Shown here: positions 19,552 through 28,238 of the stretch, one piece after another
How the letters are laid out: every line of letters begins with the position of its first letter
How positions within the stretch are numbered: the first letter of the stretch is position 1
Source: Deltaproteobacteria bacterium
Lineage (GTDB): Bacteria > Myxococcota_A > Polyangia > GCA-2747355
Length of the DNA stretch: 32,935 nucleotides
Assembly: GCA_019314525.1 (NCBI GenBank)
Contig: JAFCZD010000044.1
Coordinates: 1-32,935, forward strand
Reading direction: 5' to 3'
The notes under the pieces: generated by a model
What the model saw: the letters and a program-made list of their open reading frames with translations, nothing else
Database searches by the model: none
What the model was told of the DNA's origin: nothing
Program-made: the position numbers and the translations under genes

Positions 19552-20810
19552 GCGCTGCAGGCCTGCTGACGTCCCACCTTCGACCGGGACACCCCGACTT
19601 TCTCGATCTCCCATGGCAACACTCCCTCGCTAACTGGGACGACACCTTCCCACGTATTGAGAGCTTGCCTGTGGGAGACTCGCGCCACGCCGTGCGCTTC
19701 GTCAACTACGAGGGCCGGCTCTACGCGCTCAAAGAGCTCCCCCCCGACCTGGCGCAGAAGGAATACTCCGTGCTGCGGGAGATGGAAGAGCTTGGGCTGC
19801 CAGTGGTCCACCCCATAGGCTACATCCGCACCGAAACCCATGATGGCCCCTGCGGCGTGCTCGTCACGCGCTACCTCGACCGCTCCCTACCCTATCAACT
19901 GATCTTCCAGAGCGGCAGGCTGGAGCGCTATCGTGACCACCTCTTGGACGCCATGGCGATCCTCCTCGTGCAGCTCCACCTCAGCGGGGTCTTTTGGGGT
20001 GATTGCTCGCTCAACAACACCCTCTTTCGCCGCGACGCAGGCGCCCTACAGGCCTATTTCGTAGACGCCGAAACATCCGAGGTGCAGCCCAGCATCGCCG
20101 AGGGCATGCGTGAGCACGATCTGGAGATCACCGAAGAAAATGTCTACGGCGCGCTGCTCGACCTCCAGGCCCAAGGCACCCTAGACGCCAACTTCCCCGT
20201 CCCTGACGTTGGACGCTATCTCCGCGAGCGTTACGACCGCCTCTGGGATGAGGTCTGCCGTGAGGAGATCATCTCACGCGAAGAGGGTTATCGCATTCAG
20301 GAGCGAGTACGCAGCCTCAACGCCCTCGGTTTCTCCGTCGATGAGGTAGAGCTGGCGACCACCGAGGGTGGTTCGATGCTGAGTTACCGAGTACTCGTCA
20401 CCGATCGAAACTTTCACCGCAACCAGCTCGCCACCCTCACCGGCATCGACGCCGAAGAGGGACAAGCGCGGCAGATGATCAACGAGATCCAGGAGATGAG
20501 AGCCACGCTCTCACAGAAGCGCAACCGCAGCGTGCCCCTCTCTGCCACCGCGTTTCATTGGCTCACTCAACTCTTCACGCCCATCAGCGCGCAGCTCGAA
20601 AAGCTCAGCAGCGAGGATGTTGGGCTCGTAGAACTCTATTGCGAGCTCCTCGAGCACAAATGGTACCTCTCCGAAAACGCCGCGGGCGACGTCGGACACG
20701 AGTCCGCCCTCAAGGATTACCTGCGCGTCAAAGAAGCCCGTACAGAAGAAGACCACACAGAAGAAGACCGCAGGGAAGACCACACAGAAGCGCCAACAGA
20801 AGAAGACTAA
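19548..20810 (+). CDS. DUF4032/WaaP-like kinase-fold protein
   Basis: A 420-residue cytoplasmic protein. Residues 45-180 follow the lipopolysaccharide-kinase (Kdo/WaaP)-like fold: Lys62 in Y-A-L-K-E-L, W-G-D-C-S-L-N-N at 150-157 in place of the catalytic loop, and F-V-D-A-E-T at 171-176 in place of the metal-binding D-F-G. The rest (about 185-395) fits the DUF4032 family as remembered; substrate unknown. The last 25 residues are a Glu/Asp/Thr repeat rich in E-E-D. ATG overlaps the sppA stop by 4 nt (ATGA), so the two are translated together. This coupling suggests a shared envelope role, but no function is known. Confidence 0.82.
   Translation: MSAAGLLTSHLRPGHPDFLDLPWQHSLANWDDTFPRIESLPVGDSRHAVRFVNYEGRLYALKELPPDLAQKEYSVLREMEELGLPVVHPIGYIRTETHDGPCGVLVTRYLDRSLPYQLIFQSGRLERYRDHLLDAMAILLVQLHLSGVFWGDCSLNNTLFRRDAGALQAYFVDAETSEVQPSIAEGMREHDLEITEENVYGALLDLQAQGTLDANFPVPDVGRYLRERYDRLWDEVCREEIISREEGYRIQERVRSLNALGFSVDEVELATTEGGSMLSYRVLVTDRNFHRNQLATLTGIDAEEGQARQMINEIQEMRATLSQKRNRSVPLSATAFHWLTQLFTPISAQLEKLSSEDVGLVELYCELLEHKWYLSENAAGDVGHESALKDYLRVKEARTEEDHTEEDRREDHTEAPTEED
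20742..20807 (+). repeat. Short tandem-type repeat encoding an acidic tail
   Basis: Three exact copies of ACAGAAGAAGAC start at 20742, 20757 and 20796, with degenerate copies between them. They encode T-E-E-D units at the C-terminus of the DUF4032/WaaP-like protein. A slippage-prone tract whose copy number could vary between strains. Confidence 0.7.
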
Positions 20811-20831
20811 GGCGGCTGGTCGAAATTGTCT

Positions 20832-21782
20832 CTACCGTCTTCCGCACCAGAAGGAGTCCAAGTCGCCAGGGAAGGGGCTCTCCACAGTCATGGACTTCCT
20901 ATGGACAGGGTGCTCGAAGCAAATCCGCGCCGCGTGCAACGCGTGGCGAGGAAGCTCGAGCCGTGCCGCCAGGGCCTCGGTCCAGCCAGTCTCTAGATGC
21001 TCGAGCATGCAGCTGGGATCCGGGCCATAGAGCTTATCGCCAACAATGGGAGTGCCGAGGCTCGCGAGATGTACCCGGATCTGATGCTGTCGCCCCGTTT
21101 CCGGGTAAGCCTCCACCAACGCATAGCCTCCCTTCACGGCGAGGCGACGATACCGTGTCCTCGATGGGAGGCCATCAGCGCGTGCGCGCATCTTGACGCG
21201 AATGCCCGACTCAGGGTCGGGACCGATGGGTGCGTCGATCATGCCACTGGGGCCTGGGTCGCCCCAGGTGATCGCCAGATACGCCTTGTGCACGCTACGG
21301 GCCGCTAGCGCCTGCTTCAGCGCTGACTCCACGTCGCGCCGGCGCGCCAAGAGCAACACGCCAGAGGTCTCACGATCGATGCGATGCACCAGGCGTGGTA
21401 CCTGCTCCTCGGCTGCGTAGCGCTCTCTCAACACCGCCGTCAAGGTGTTGCGGTGATAGCGCGCGGTGGCGTGCACGGGCAGCCCCGCAGGCTTATCGAT
21501 GGCGATCAGGAATTCGTCCTCGTAGAGCACCTCAAAATGGCGGGGGACATCAGGTTCGTCAGGCGCAGGTCGCAACAAGATCAGTCGTTGGCCTGCCCGC
21601 ACACGCATTGCTGGACGCAGAACCTCACCTCCCAGCTGTTCTTGAGCGCGCAGCATCTGCTGAATCCGCGTCCGCGAGAGGCGTGGAATCCGCGCCTGCA
21701 CGAAGCGATCGATGCGCCAGCCATGGAATCGCTCAGCGACGTCTAATTGAATCTCGATCAGATCGAGCTCTTCATCGCTCAT
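20832..21782 (-). CDS. RluA-family pseudouridine synthase
   Basis: A 316-residue enzyme that isomerises uridine to pseudouridine in RNA, probably rRNA. An S4-like RNA-binding segment (about 17-70) precedes the catalytic domain. The signature H-R-I-D-R-E-T-S-G contains the catalytic Asp136. K-P-A-G at 97-100 and the later G-R-x-H-Q-I-R-V-H-L motif (about residues 229-238) are typical of the RluA/RluC/RluD group; the exact target cannot be assigned from sequence. Its ATG lies 2 bp after the stop of the upstream kinase gene, so it is translationally coupled to that membrane kinase, an unexpected partner. It converges on the DUF4032 gene with 21 bp between. Confidence 0.93.
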   Translation of the reverse strand: MSDEELDLIEIQLDVAERFHGWRIDRFVQARIPRLSRTRIQQMLRAQEQLGGEVLRPAMRVRAGQRLILLRPAPDEPDVPRHFEVLYEDEFLIAIDKPAGLPVHATARYHRNTLTAVLRERYAAEEQVPRLVHRIDRETSGVLLLARRRDVESALKQALAARSVHKAYLAITWGDPGPSGMIDAPIGPDPESGIRVKMRARADGLPSRTRYRRLAVKGGYALVEAYPETGRQHQIRVHLASLGTPIVGDKLYGPDPSCMLEHLETGWTEALAARLELPRHALHAARICFEHPVHRKSMTVESPFPGDLDSFWCGRR

Positions 21783-21784
21783 GA

Positions 21785-24229
21785 TTACTCAGGGTCGAAA
21801 TGGAGCTTGGAGGAGCGCCCCTCGTAGATCGTGATCAGCTTCGAGCGTGACGTGGTGCCCAAGGAGGGGAAGCTGACTTTGACCCTATAACGCCCAGGCC
21901 GAAGGCTGAGACGCAGGCCAGGCGTCCTGCCAACCTTCTGCCCATTGATCGTGACGATGCCCACCTGAATGCTGGTGACGGTCAGCTCCCCAACCCCCTG
22001 CGCCAGCCCTTGTCGTTGGGGACGCAGGGTGGCGTTGATCTTGATGCGCTTTTTGCGCAGCAACACCGACGTGCTGTAACTCTCATACCCCGCCAAGGTC
22101 AGCACCAGCTTGCAGCGCTTCTTGGGTCGCTGCCGAATCGTCGCAGGCGTCACCTTCCCCGTATCGCGACCGCAGAGGCGGATCGCCGCCCCACGGGGCG
22201 AGCTCGTGACGCGAAGCCGGACCAAGCTGGGGCGCCTCTCGCGCTTGGGCGATGCGTCGGGTTGGCTCGAAAGATCGGGGGTGACTGCGAACGCAAGGTC
22301 CTTCGCCTGTGCGTGCCCCGCTCCAGGCTTCCCGAGGTAAGAGCGTCCCGCGTAGAAGGCTCCTGCGCCGATGCCACCGATGAGTATCAAGAGCAGCAGC
22401 GCGTTGGTCAGCCCACGCCCCTGGCTGCGGGTGACCTGCTCTGTGTGGCTGATGCCCGTCCCCTGGGCGGGTGTTTGCGGGCGATCCTCTCGGATCTGCT
22501 GTGGGTCCACACGCCGCCGGCTTCGCGGTAGTTTCCGGCCAGCCTCCACAGGCTTGGCTCTCTCCCGACTGAACGCCCCACGTTGGTGGCGAGTTGGAGC
22601 AGTCGCTGGAGGAGCATCTTGTTCTTCATAGCGTGGGCTCTGCACGCCAGCAACGTGCTGGGGAGGCGCAACCTCTGTGGGCGCCTGGAGCAGCGGAATG
22701 CCTGCATCCGCCGGTGGGGGCTCGTCCACCGCGTAACGTGTCACCACCAGAGAGTCCTCGACCTGCCGTGGGTCCTCTGGGTAGTGCTCGTAGACCTCTG
22801 GAGTGGCTGCCACCGCAGGAGGGCGCGCGACGGTGGCGCGAAGGGATTGCTCACTGGACGGAGGAGCAGCGGGCCCTCGCGCCACACTCTGCTGGCGGGC
22901 GCTCGCAGCGTCCCTGCCACTAGAAAAACAGTTCGTCTGCTCGTTGGTGGCGATCGCCGACAAGGGGGAGCTGTGGGCGCTATTGTCGATCTCCCCGCTG
23001 ATGACCCGCTCCACCTCCCCTGAGGACGATCCCCTAGCCGAGGTGAACACAGGTTCTTGGCTGGAGATGGGGTTGGTGGACACGCTGCTGAGGGCCGAGT
23101 CGCTGGTTGCCGAAACCTTGTCGAGAAGCCGCGCCGAGGTCTCAGCGTAAGCGGCCTTAGAGACATCCTTTCTGCCCGTGACCACCGCGCTCTCCGCCTG
23201 GATCGCCGTGCCGCTTGGCGTCTCTGGCGCGAACGGATCCGGCGTCACCGCCACGCCTCGCTTGGCCTGACTTGTCTGACCACTGCGCTCCCGCCGCCGC
23301 TCCAGCGAAAAAACATCCTTCATCAGCCCCGAGAGCTGGGTGCGACCAAAGATCTTCCCTTGCCCCTGCAGATAGCCCAACAACGCTTGACGAAACTCTT
23401 CTGCCGTCCTCCAGCGCTTCTTCGTCTTGCGGTGCAGCGCCCGGGCGACAATCTTCAGCAATTCATCGGACACCTCTTCGGAGCCGCGCTGGATGGGCTC
23501 GAAGTCTGCTTCGCGCATACGTCGCAGCACTTCGGTGTCAGGCACATTCTGTGAGTGTGGACGTCCCCTCAGAAGCTCGTAGAGCACTACCCCAGCCGCG
23601 AAAACATCCGTACGATGATCCAGCGGATGTCCGGATGCCTGCTCAGGCGACATATAGCGAAACTTGCCCTTGATCACTCCTGCCTGAGTGTGAACCATCC
23701 GGCTACGGGCTTTGGCGATGCCAAAGTCGATCACCTTCACTTCACCCTCATAGCTGATGAGCACGTTCTGCGGGCTGACATCCCGATGAATCACGCCCAA
23801 GCTCTCTCCATCAGCGTCTTCTTTGCTGTGAGCGTAATCGAGCCCAGCCAGGGTCTCGGATACGATGTAGATCGCCGCCTCCACAGGCATGAACTCCCCA
23901 CGCCGCGCAAAGAGGTCGAGCAAGGTCCGAAGATCTTCGCCAGCGATGAACTCCATGGCGATGTAGTAGCTGTCGTCCACCGCTCCTAAATCGAGCACTT
24001 GGCAAATATTCGAGTGGGAGAGCTGGGAGGTGATGCGCGCCTCATCGATGAGCATCTGCACGAACTCGCTATCCTCATTGAGTCGTGGATGCAGCCGCTT
24101 GAGGACCACACTCTTGGAAAAACCAGCCTCGCCGTGAACCCTGCCCAGGAAGACCTCGGCCATGCCCCCAAAGGCGATCCGGCGCTCGAGCTTATATTTG
24201 CCGAAGGTCTGTTGTTCTGACGACGCCAT
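21785..24229 (-). CDS. Membrane Ser/Thr protein kinase with PEGA-like tail
   Basis: An 814-residue Hanks-type kinase. Kinase domain (11-290): glycine loop A-F-G-G-M-A-E, Lys44, H-R-D at 148-150 in H-R-D-V-S-P-Q-N, D-F-G at 168-170, and S-P-E at 194-196 in place of A-P-E. A long Ser/Ala/Pro-rich linker (about 320-600) is followed by one membrane segment (about 605-628) and two PEGA-like beta domains (about 665-735 and 745-814), recognisable from V-T-S-S-P-R-G-A-A-I and the G-R-T-P-G-L-type turn. PEGA domains are extracytoplasmic and may bind cell-surface components. The ATG at 24229 follows a GGAGA 11 nt upstream. It forms a two-gene operon with the pseudouridine synthase and is divergent from the small membrane protein gene at 24319. 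Confidence 0.93.
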   Translation of the reverse strand: MASSEQQTFGKYKLERRIAFGGMAEVFLGRVHGEAGFSKSVVLKRLHPRLNEDSEFVQMLIDEARITSQLSHSNICQVLDLGAVDDSYYIAMEFIAGEDLRTLLDLFARRGEFMPVEAAIYIVSETLAGLDYAHSKEDADGESLGVIHRDVSPQNVLISYEGEVKVIDFGIAKARSRMVHTQAGVIKGKFRYMSPEQASGHPLDHRTDVFAAGVVLYELLRGRPHSQNVPDTEVLRRMREADFEPIQRGSEEVSDELLKIVARALHRKTKKRWRTAEEFRQALLGYLQGQGKIFGRTQLSGLMKDVFSLERRRERSGQTSQAKRGVAVTPDPFAPETPSGTAIQAESAVVTGRKDVSKAAYAETSARLLDKVSATSDSALSSVSTNPISSQEPVFTSARGSSSGEVERVISGEIDNSAHSSPLSAIATNEQTNCFSSGRDAASARQQSVARGPAAPPSSEQSLRATVARPPAVAATPEVYEHYPEDPRQVEDSLVVTRYAVDEPPPADAGIPLLQAPTEVAPPQHVAGVQSPRYEEQDAPPATAPTRHQRGAFSRERAKPVEAGRKLPRSRRRVDPQQIREDRPQTPAQGTGISHTEQVTRSQGRGLTNALLLLILIGGIGAGAFYAGRSYLGKPGAGHAQAKDLAFAVTPDLSSQPDASPKRERRPSLVRLRVTSSPRGAAIRLCGRDTGKVTPATIRQRPKKRCKLVLTLAGYESYSTSVLLRKKRIKINATLRPQRQGLAQGVGELTVTSIQVGIVTINGQKVGRTPGLRLSLRPGRYRVKVSFPSLGTTSRSKLITIYEGRSSKLHFDPE

Positions 24230-24318
24230 CTGGCGTTGAGTCTCCTATAGCAGACAGCAGTGGTCAAACCTGACATGTTGCGGTTGACCTCCTGGCCCTC
24301 CCCACGCAGCATAGGGGG

Positions 24319-24897
24319 GTGTCACCTGCCCCCCCACCGACGCCCCCAAGGCCGGCTTGGCCTTGGATTCTGATCATCGCCCTTGGCCTCTCGAGCGCCC
24401 TGGGCGCCTGGCTACTCTTTGAGCACCTCGGCCCCAAAAAGAACGGTCCACGCGCCAAAGAGGGTCGCAACTCTGCTCTCAGCGACAGACAGATCATCCC
24501 CCCTTCCCCATCGAGGAGGGAGTTCACCTTTCCTGGGGGCGACGCAGGGCTCGCAGGCTCCGACGCTTCACCCCGACGACGCGGCCCCCCAGCAGCCAGG
24601 CGAGTCGTCGCCTCAGCCCCTCCCGTCACCCCGAGCGCCATCACCCAGGAGAAGGACCCTGTGGTTCGGGCGAAGTTGACAAAGATGCACCAACTCGCCA
24701 CAGCCCGCGTACGAGTAGCCCTGCTTGATCGCCGGCGACAGATGCTGCGACGCACCCTAGCGCGAGCCAAGGCCGACCCCACAACGACCGCGACGCCTCC
24801 ACAAGAGCTTGAACGCCAGATGGCCCGCCTCGAAGAAGCCCTCTCCAGCGCCCGTAAACGGCGCGAAGCGTTGGAGCCGGCGAAGGTGGCACCCTAG
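24319..24897 (+). CDS. Small membrane protein with coiled-coil tail, function unknown
   Basis: About 192 residues, not recognised. A Pro-rich N-terminus leads to one membrane segment (about 15-35), then a Pro/Arg/Ser-rich linker (40-110) and a strongly basic/acidic helical region (115-190) likely to form a coiled coil. The GTG start at 24319 directly abuts a G-run that could only be a poorly spaced ribosome binding site, so the start is uncertain. It precedes the FHA sigma-54 activator by 78 bp and may be co-transcribed with it. Confidence 0.6.
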   Translation: MSPAPPPTPPRPAWPWILIIALGLSSALGAWLLFEHLGPKKNGPRAKEGRNSALSDRQIIPPSPSRREFTFPGGDAGLAGSDASPRRRGPPAARRVVASAPPVTPSAITQEKDPVVRAKLTKMHQLATARVRVALLDRRRQMLRRTLARAKADPTTTATPPQELERQMARLEEALSSARKRREALEPAKVAP

Positions 24898-24975
24898 AAA
24901 GGGTTGCGACGCAAGCTCGACGATCTTACCATGGTCAACAGACCCCACCTGTCCCAAGCGCAAAGGCTTCTTTGA

Positions 24976-26391
24976 ATGCCCGATAAGGCGGAAAAATTTC
25001 CCGAGTATGCGGCGCCCACTAAGTTGACTTACGCCGAGGGCATGCCCCCGGAGATCCACCTCCGACGCTGTAAATTCCTCTACGAGAGGGGCAAACGTAC
25101 CCGTGAGAAGGTCTTCGACCAGAGCGTCATCACCCTCGGCGCGATGGACGACAACGACCTCAGGCTCAACCACGAGACAGTCTCCCGCCACCACTGCAGG
25201 GTGGTTCAAGAGCCCAATGGCTACCTCCTCGTGGACCTTGGGTCTACCAACGGAACCTTCGTCAACCGCGTGAGAATCCGTGAGGCCTACCTCAAGCCGG
25301 GCTGCACAGTGCACCTCGGCAGCGTTGAACTAAAGTTCCACTTCGCTGATGAGAAGATCCCTATCGTCCCCAGCCGCAAGAACAGCCTCGGCCCCCTGGT
25401 AGGTCGGAGCCGCAAGATGCGCGAGCTCTACAATATCATCGAGAAGATCGCGCCCACGGGGACGACAGTGGTCATCGAGGGCGAGACGGGCACAGGCAAG
25501 GAGGTCGTCGCGCAAGCCATCCATCAGCTCAGCGATCGCAACTCTGGTCCGATGATGGTCTTTGATTGTGGAGCGGTCCCCGAGAACCTGATCGAGAGCG
25601 AACTCTTCGGCCATGAAAAGGGGTCCTTCACTGGCGCCATCATGACAAGGCAAGGCCTCTTCGAGATGGCCCATGGCGGCAGCCTGCTCCTTGACGAGTT
25701 GGGCGAACTCTCCATCGACCTACAGCCCAAACTGCTGCGCGCCCTCGAATTGCGAGAGATCCGTCGTGTGGGGTCTAGCCGCTCCATCAAGGTCGATGTG
25801 CGCCTTATCGCTGCCACCAACCGTAACCTCGAGGAAGAGGTGCAAGCTGGCCGCTTCAGACAAGACCTCTTCTATCGCCTCTCCGTGGTCCGTATCACCC
25901 TGCCACCACTCCGCGAGCGACCTGAAGATATCCCGCTGCTGGTGGAGCATTTGCTGAAGAACCATCCCACCAACCAACGCCCCGACGGCTCTCAGCATAT
26001 TCACGACATCGCCCCCGCGGCGCTCGACCTGCTCACGCCCTACCACTGGCCAGGCAACGTACGAGAGTTGGTGAATGTCATCGAACGCGCGGTCTCCTTT
26101 GCCGAAAGCGATGTGATCCGCCCGGAAGATCTTCCCGAGACCATCCATTTGGGTGGTCACAATCCGGGGGTCAGCGCCGCCGTCTCCCCAAACGTCGCCT
26201 TCAAGGACGCCAAGGAGCGCTGGATCTCGAGCTTCGAGCGCGATTACATCCTCACGTTGCTCAAGAAGAATGGTGGCAACATCTCCCACGCTGCGAAAGA
26301 AGCAGAGATCGACCGCAAATATTTCCGCAAACTAATGAAGAAATACGGCATTGAAGCCGCTGATGTAGCCGCGATGGCAGAAACAGATTGA
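24976..26391 (+). CDS. Sigma-54-dependent activator with N-terminal FHA domain
   Basis: A 471-residue transcription activator. An FHA domain (about 45-122) has V-S-R-H-H at 69-73 and G-S-T-N-G-T-F at 89-95, the phosphothreonine-binding residues. The AAA+ domain (about 140-375) has Walker A G-E-T-G-T-G-K at 169-175, the sigma-54 contact loop as G-S-F-T-G-A at 216-221 (usual G-A-F-T-G-A), Walker B L-L-L-D-E at 237-241, and the W-P-G-N-V-R-E-L motif near 358. A Fis-type helix-turn-helix is at about 420-460. It has no receiver domain, so it is probably controlled by Ser/Thr kinases, several of which are nearby. Its end overlaps or abuts the receiver-DUF4388 gene that follows. Common type in myxobacteria. 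Confidence 0.93.
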   Translation: MPDKAEKFPEYAAPTKLTYAEGMPPEIHLRRCKFLYERGKRTREKVFDQSVITLGAMDDNDLRLNHETVSRHHCRVVQEPNGYLLVDLGSTNGTFVNRVRIREAYLKPGCTVHLGSVELKFHFADEKIPIVPSRKNSLGPLVGRSRKMRELYNIIEKIAPTGTTVVIEGETGTGKEVVAQAIHQLSDRNSGPMMVFDCGAVPENLIESELFGHEKGSFTGAIMTRQGLFEMAHGGSLLLDELGELSIDLQPKLLRALELREIRRVGSSRSIKVDVRLIAATNRNLEEEVQAGRFRQDLFYRLSVVRITLPPLRERPEDIPLLVEHLLKNHPTNQRPDGSQHIHDIAPAALDLLTPYHWPGNVRELVNVIERAVSFAESDVIRPEDLPETIHLGGHNPGVSAAVSPNVAFKDAKERWISSFERDYILTLLKKNGGNISHAAKEAEIDRKYFRKLMKKYGIEAADVAAMAETD

Positions 26392-26405
26392 CCGTCACGC
26401 CATCC

Positions 26406-27161
<756 letters not shown>

Positions 27162-27192
27162 CAGGTAGGCTTCAGTGATCGTTGGCAGCAGC

Positions 27193-28101
27193 TCAGCGGA
27201 ACACCAGCACCACTATTGCGGCCACGGTCGCAGCGATGGCAACCACCCAGAGGGCCAGCAACCCAAGGTTCACGCCTTGGCCGTGCCCCCTCGGAACAGC
27301 AGAGCGTGGCATCACGTTGGCTGTGGGGTCGGCAAAGACCTGATGGCGTGAAGACGTGTCCGCGTTGGCTTCGTAATGCGGCGGGGTTGGCCTCGATACC
27401 GGCTTTGGCGCTGTTGCAACGCCTTCTGGGCTCGAAACCTCATCGAGGACACCAAATCCCCGGCCAGGTGCCTCCTCTCCAACGGGAGAAGGCGCTGGGT
27501 CGACGGCCTCGGTGAGAGAAGACACCTCTGCCAGCGGAGCAGGTGGAGCAGGTGCCAAAGAAGAAGGGGGGAGCGTCTTTGCCGTGGACCGATTCTGCGA
27601 CGAGGCAGAATGCCGCAACGTATCAGCGAATTCAGGCTTCAGCTCTTCTGTGGCAGTCCCAGGGGGCTCGGAGTAGCTCGGCAGACGCTCGAGAGGCATG
27701 GTGGGCAGCCCACCAGCCTGTGGTTGCACAAGATCGTCCAGCTCACACTCCTGGGAACCCAACACCACGGGGGCGTCCCCCCACGCGGGGGGAGCCTCCT
27801 CAGAAAAATCAGCATGAGATGCCTCCCAAAGGGACTCTTTCTCATTGCCATCATCATCATCGATCGGAGGCACCATGCCTATGAGCGTCTGGGCGGGCGC
27901 GGATCGAGGGTCGAGCAAGGGAGGTTCAGTGGTGGCCTCGAGCCATTTGCGCCTTAGCTCGGGTGGAGGCTTGGAGATTGCCGTGGGTGTGGTAGGCGGT
28001 AAGGCAGCGCCACAACGAGCACAGACCGTCGCACCCTCCGCTTGGAGGGTGGATCCACACGCGTTGCAGCCCCGTTTGCCGAGTGCTGTTCTTACGCCCA
28101 T
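27193..28101 (-). CDS. Zinc-ribbon, tail-anchored membrane protein of unknown function
   Basis: A 302-residue protein. The N-terminus has C-x-x-C pairs at Cys12/Cys15 and Cys27/Cys30 forming a zinc ribbon. The long middle part (35-270) is disordered, rich in Pro, Ser, Glu and Ala, and contains a T-L-I-G-M-V-P-P segment (72-79), a short motif of a type I associate with myxobacterial signalling proteins (from memory). A single membrane segment at about 276-301 ends the protein, so it is anchored by its tail with the bulk in the cytoplasm. The divergent neighbour at 28239 is a kinase with the same N-ribbon, C-tail-anchor plan, so the two may work together. Function unknown. Confidence 0.82.
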   Translation of the reverse strand: MGVRTALGKRGCNACGSTLQAEGATVCARCGAALPPTTPTAISKPPPELRRKWLEATTEPPLLDPRSAPAQTLIGMVPPIDDDDGNEKESLWEASHADFSEEAPPAWGDAPVVLGSQECELDDLVQPQAGGLPTMPLERLPSYSEPPGTATEELKPEFADTLRHSASSQNRSTAKTLPPSSLAPAPPAPLAEVSSLTEAVDPAPSPVGEEAPGRGFGVLDEVSSPEGVATAPKPVSRPTPPHYEANADTSSRHQVFADPTANVMPRSAVPRGHGQGVNLGLLALWVVAIAATVAAIVVLVFR

Positions 28102-28238
28102 ATCGGCGCCACACTCATCATATCTTCAGATTAGCATGAAAGAGCACAAGACGTCACGATCTCGCCGAGAGAAGCAAAGGGGAGTAATCTTCCCCAACGG
28201 AGTCATCTGACGTAACCTCACTTGGAAGTAGGGAAGTG

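Noticed and set aside
24230-24318. Promoter for the PEGA kinase (TTGACC and TATAGG on the minus strand)
   Set aside because: The two hexamers are only about 12 bp apart, too close for a sigma-70 promoter.
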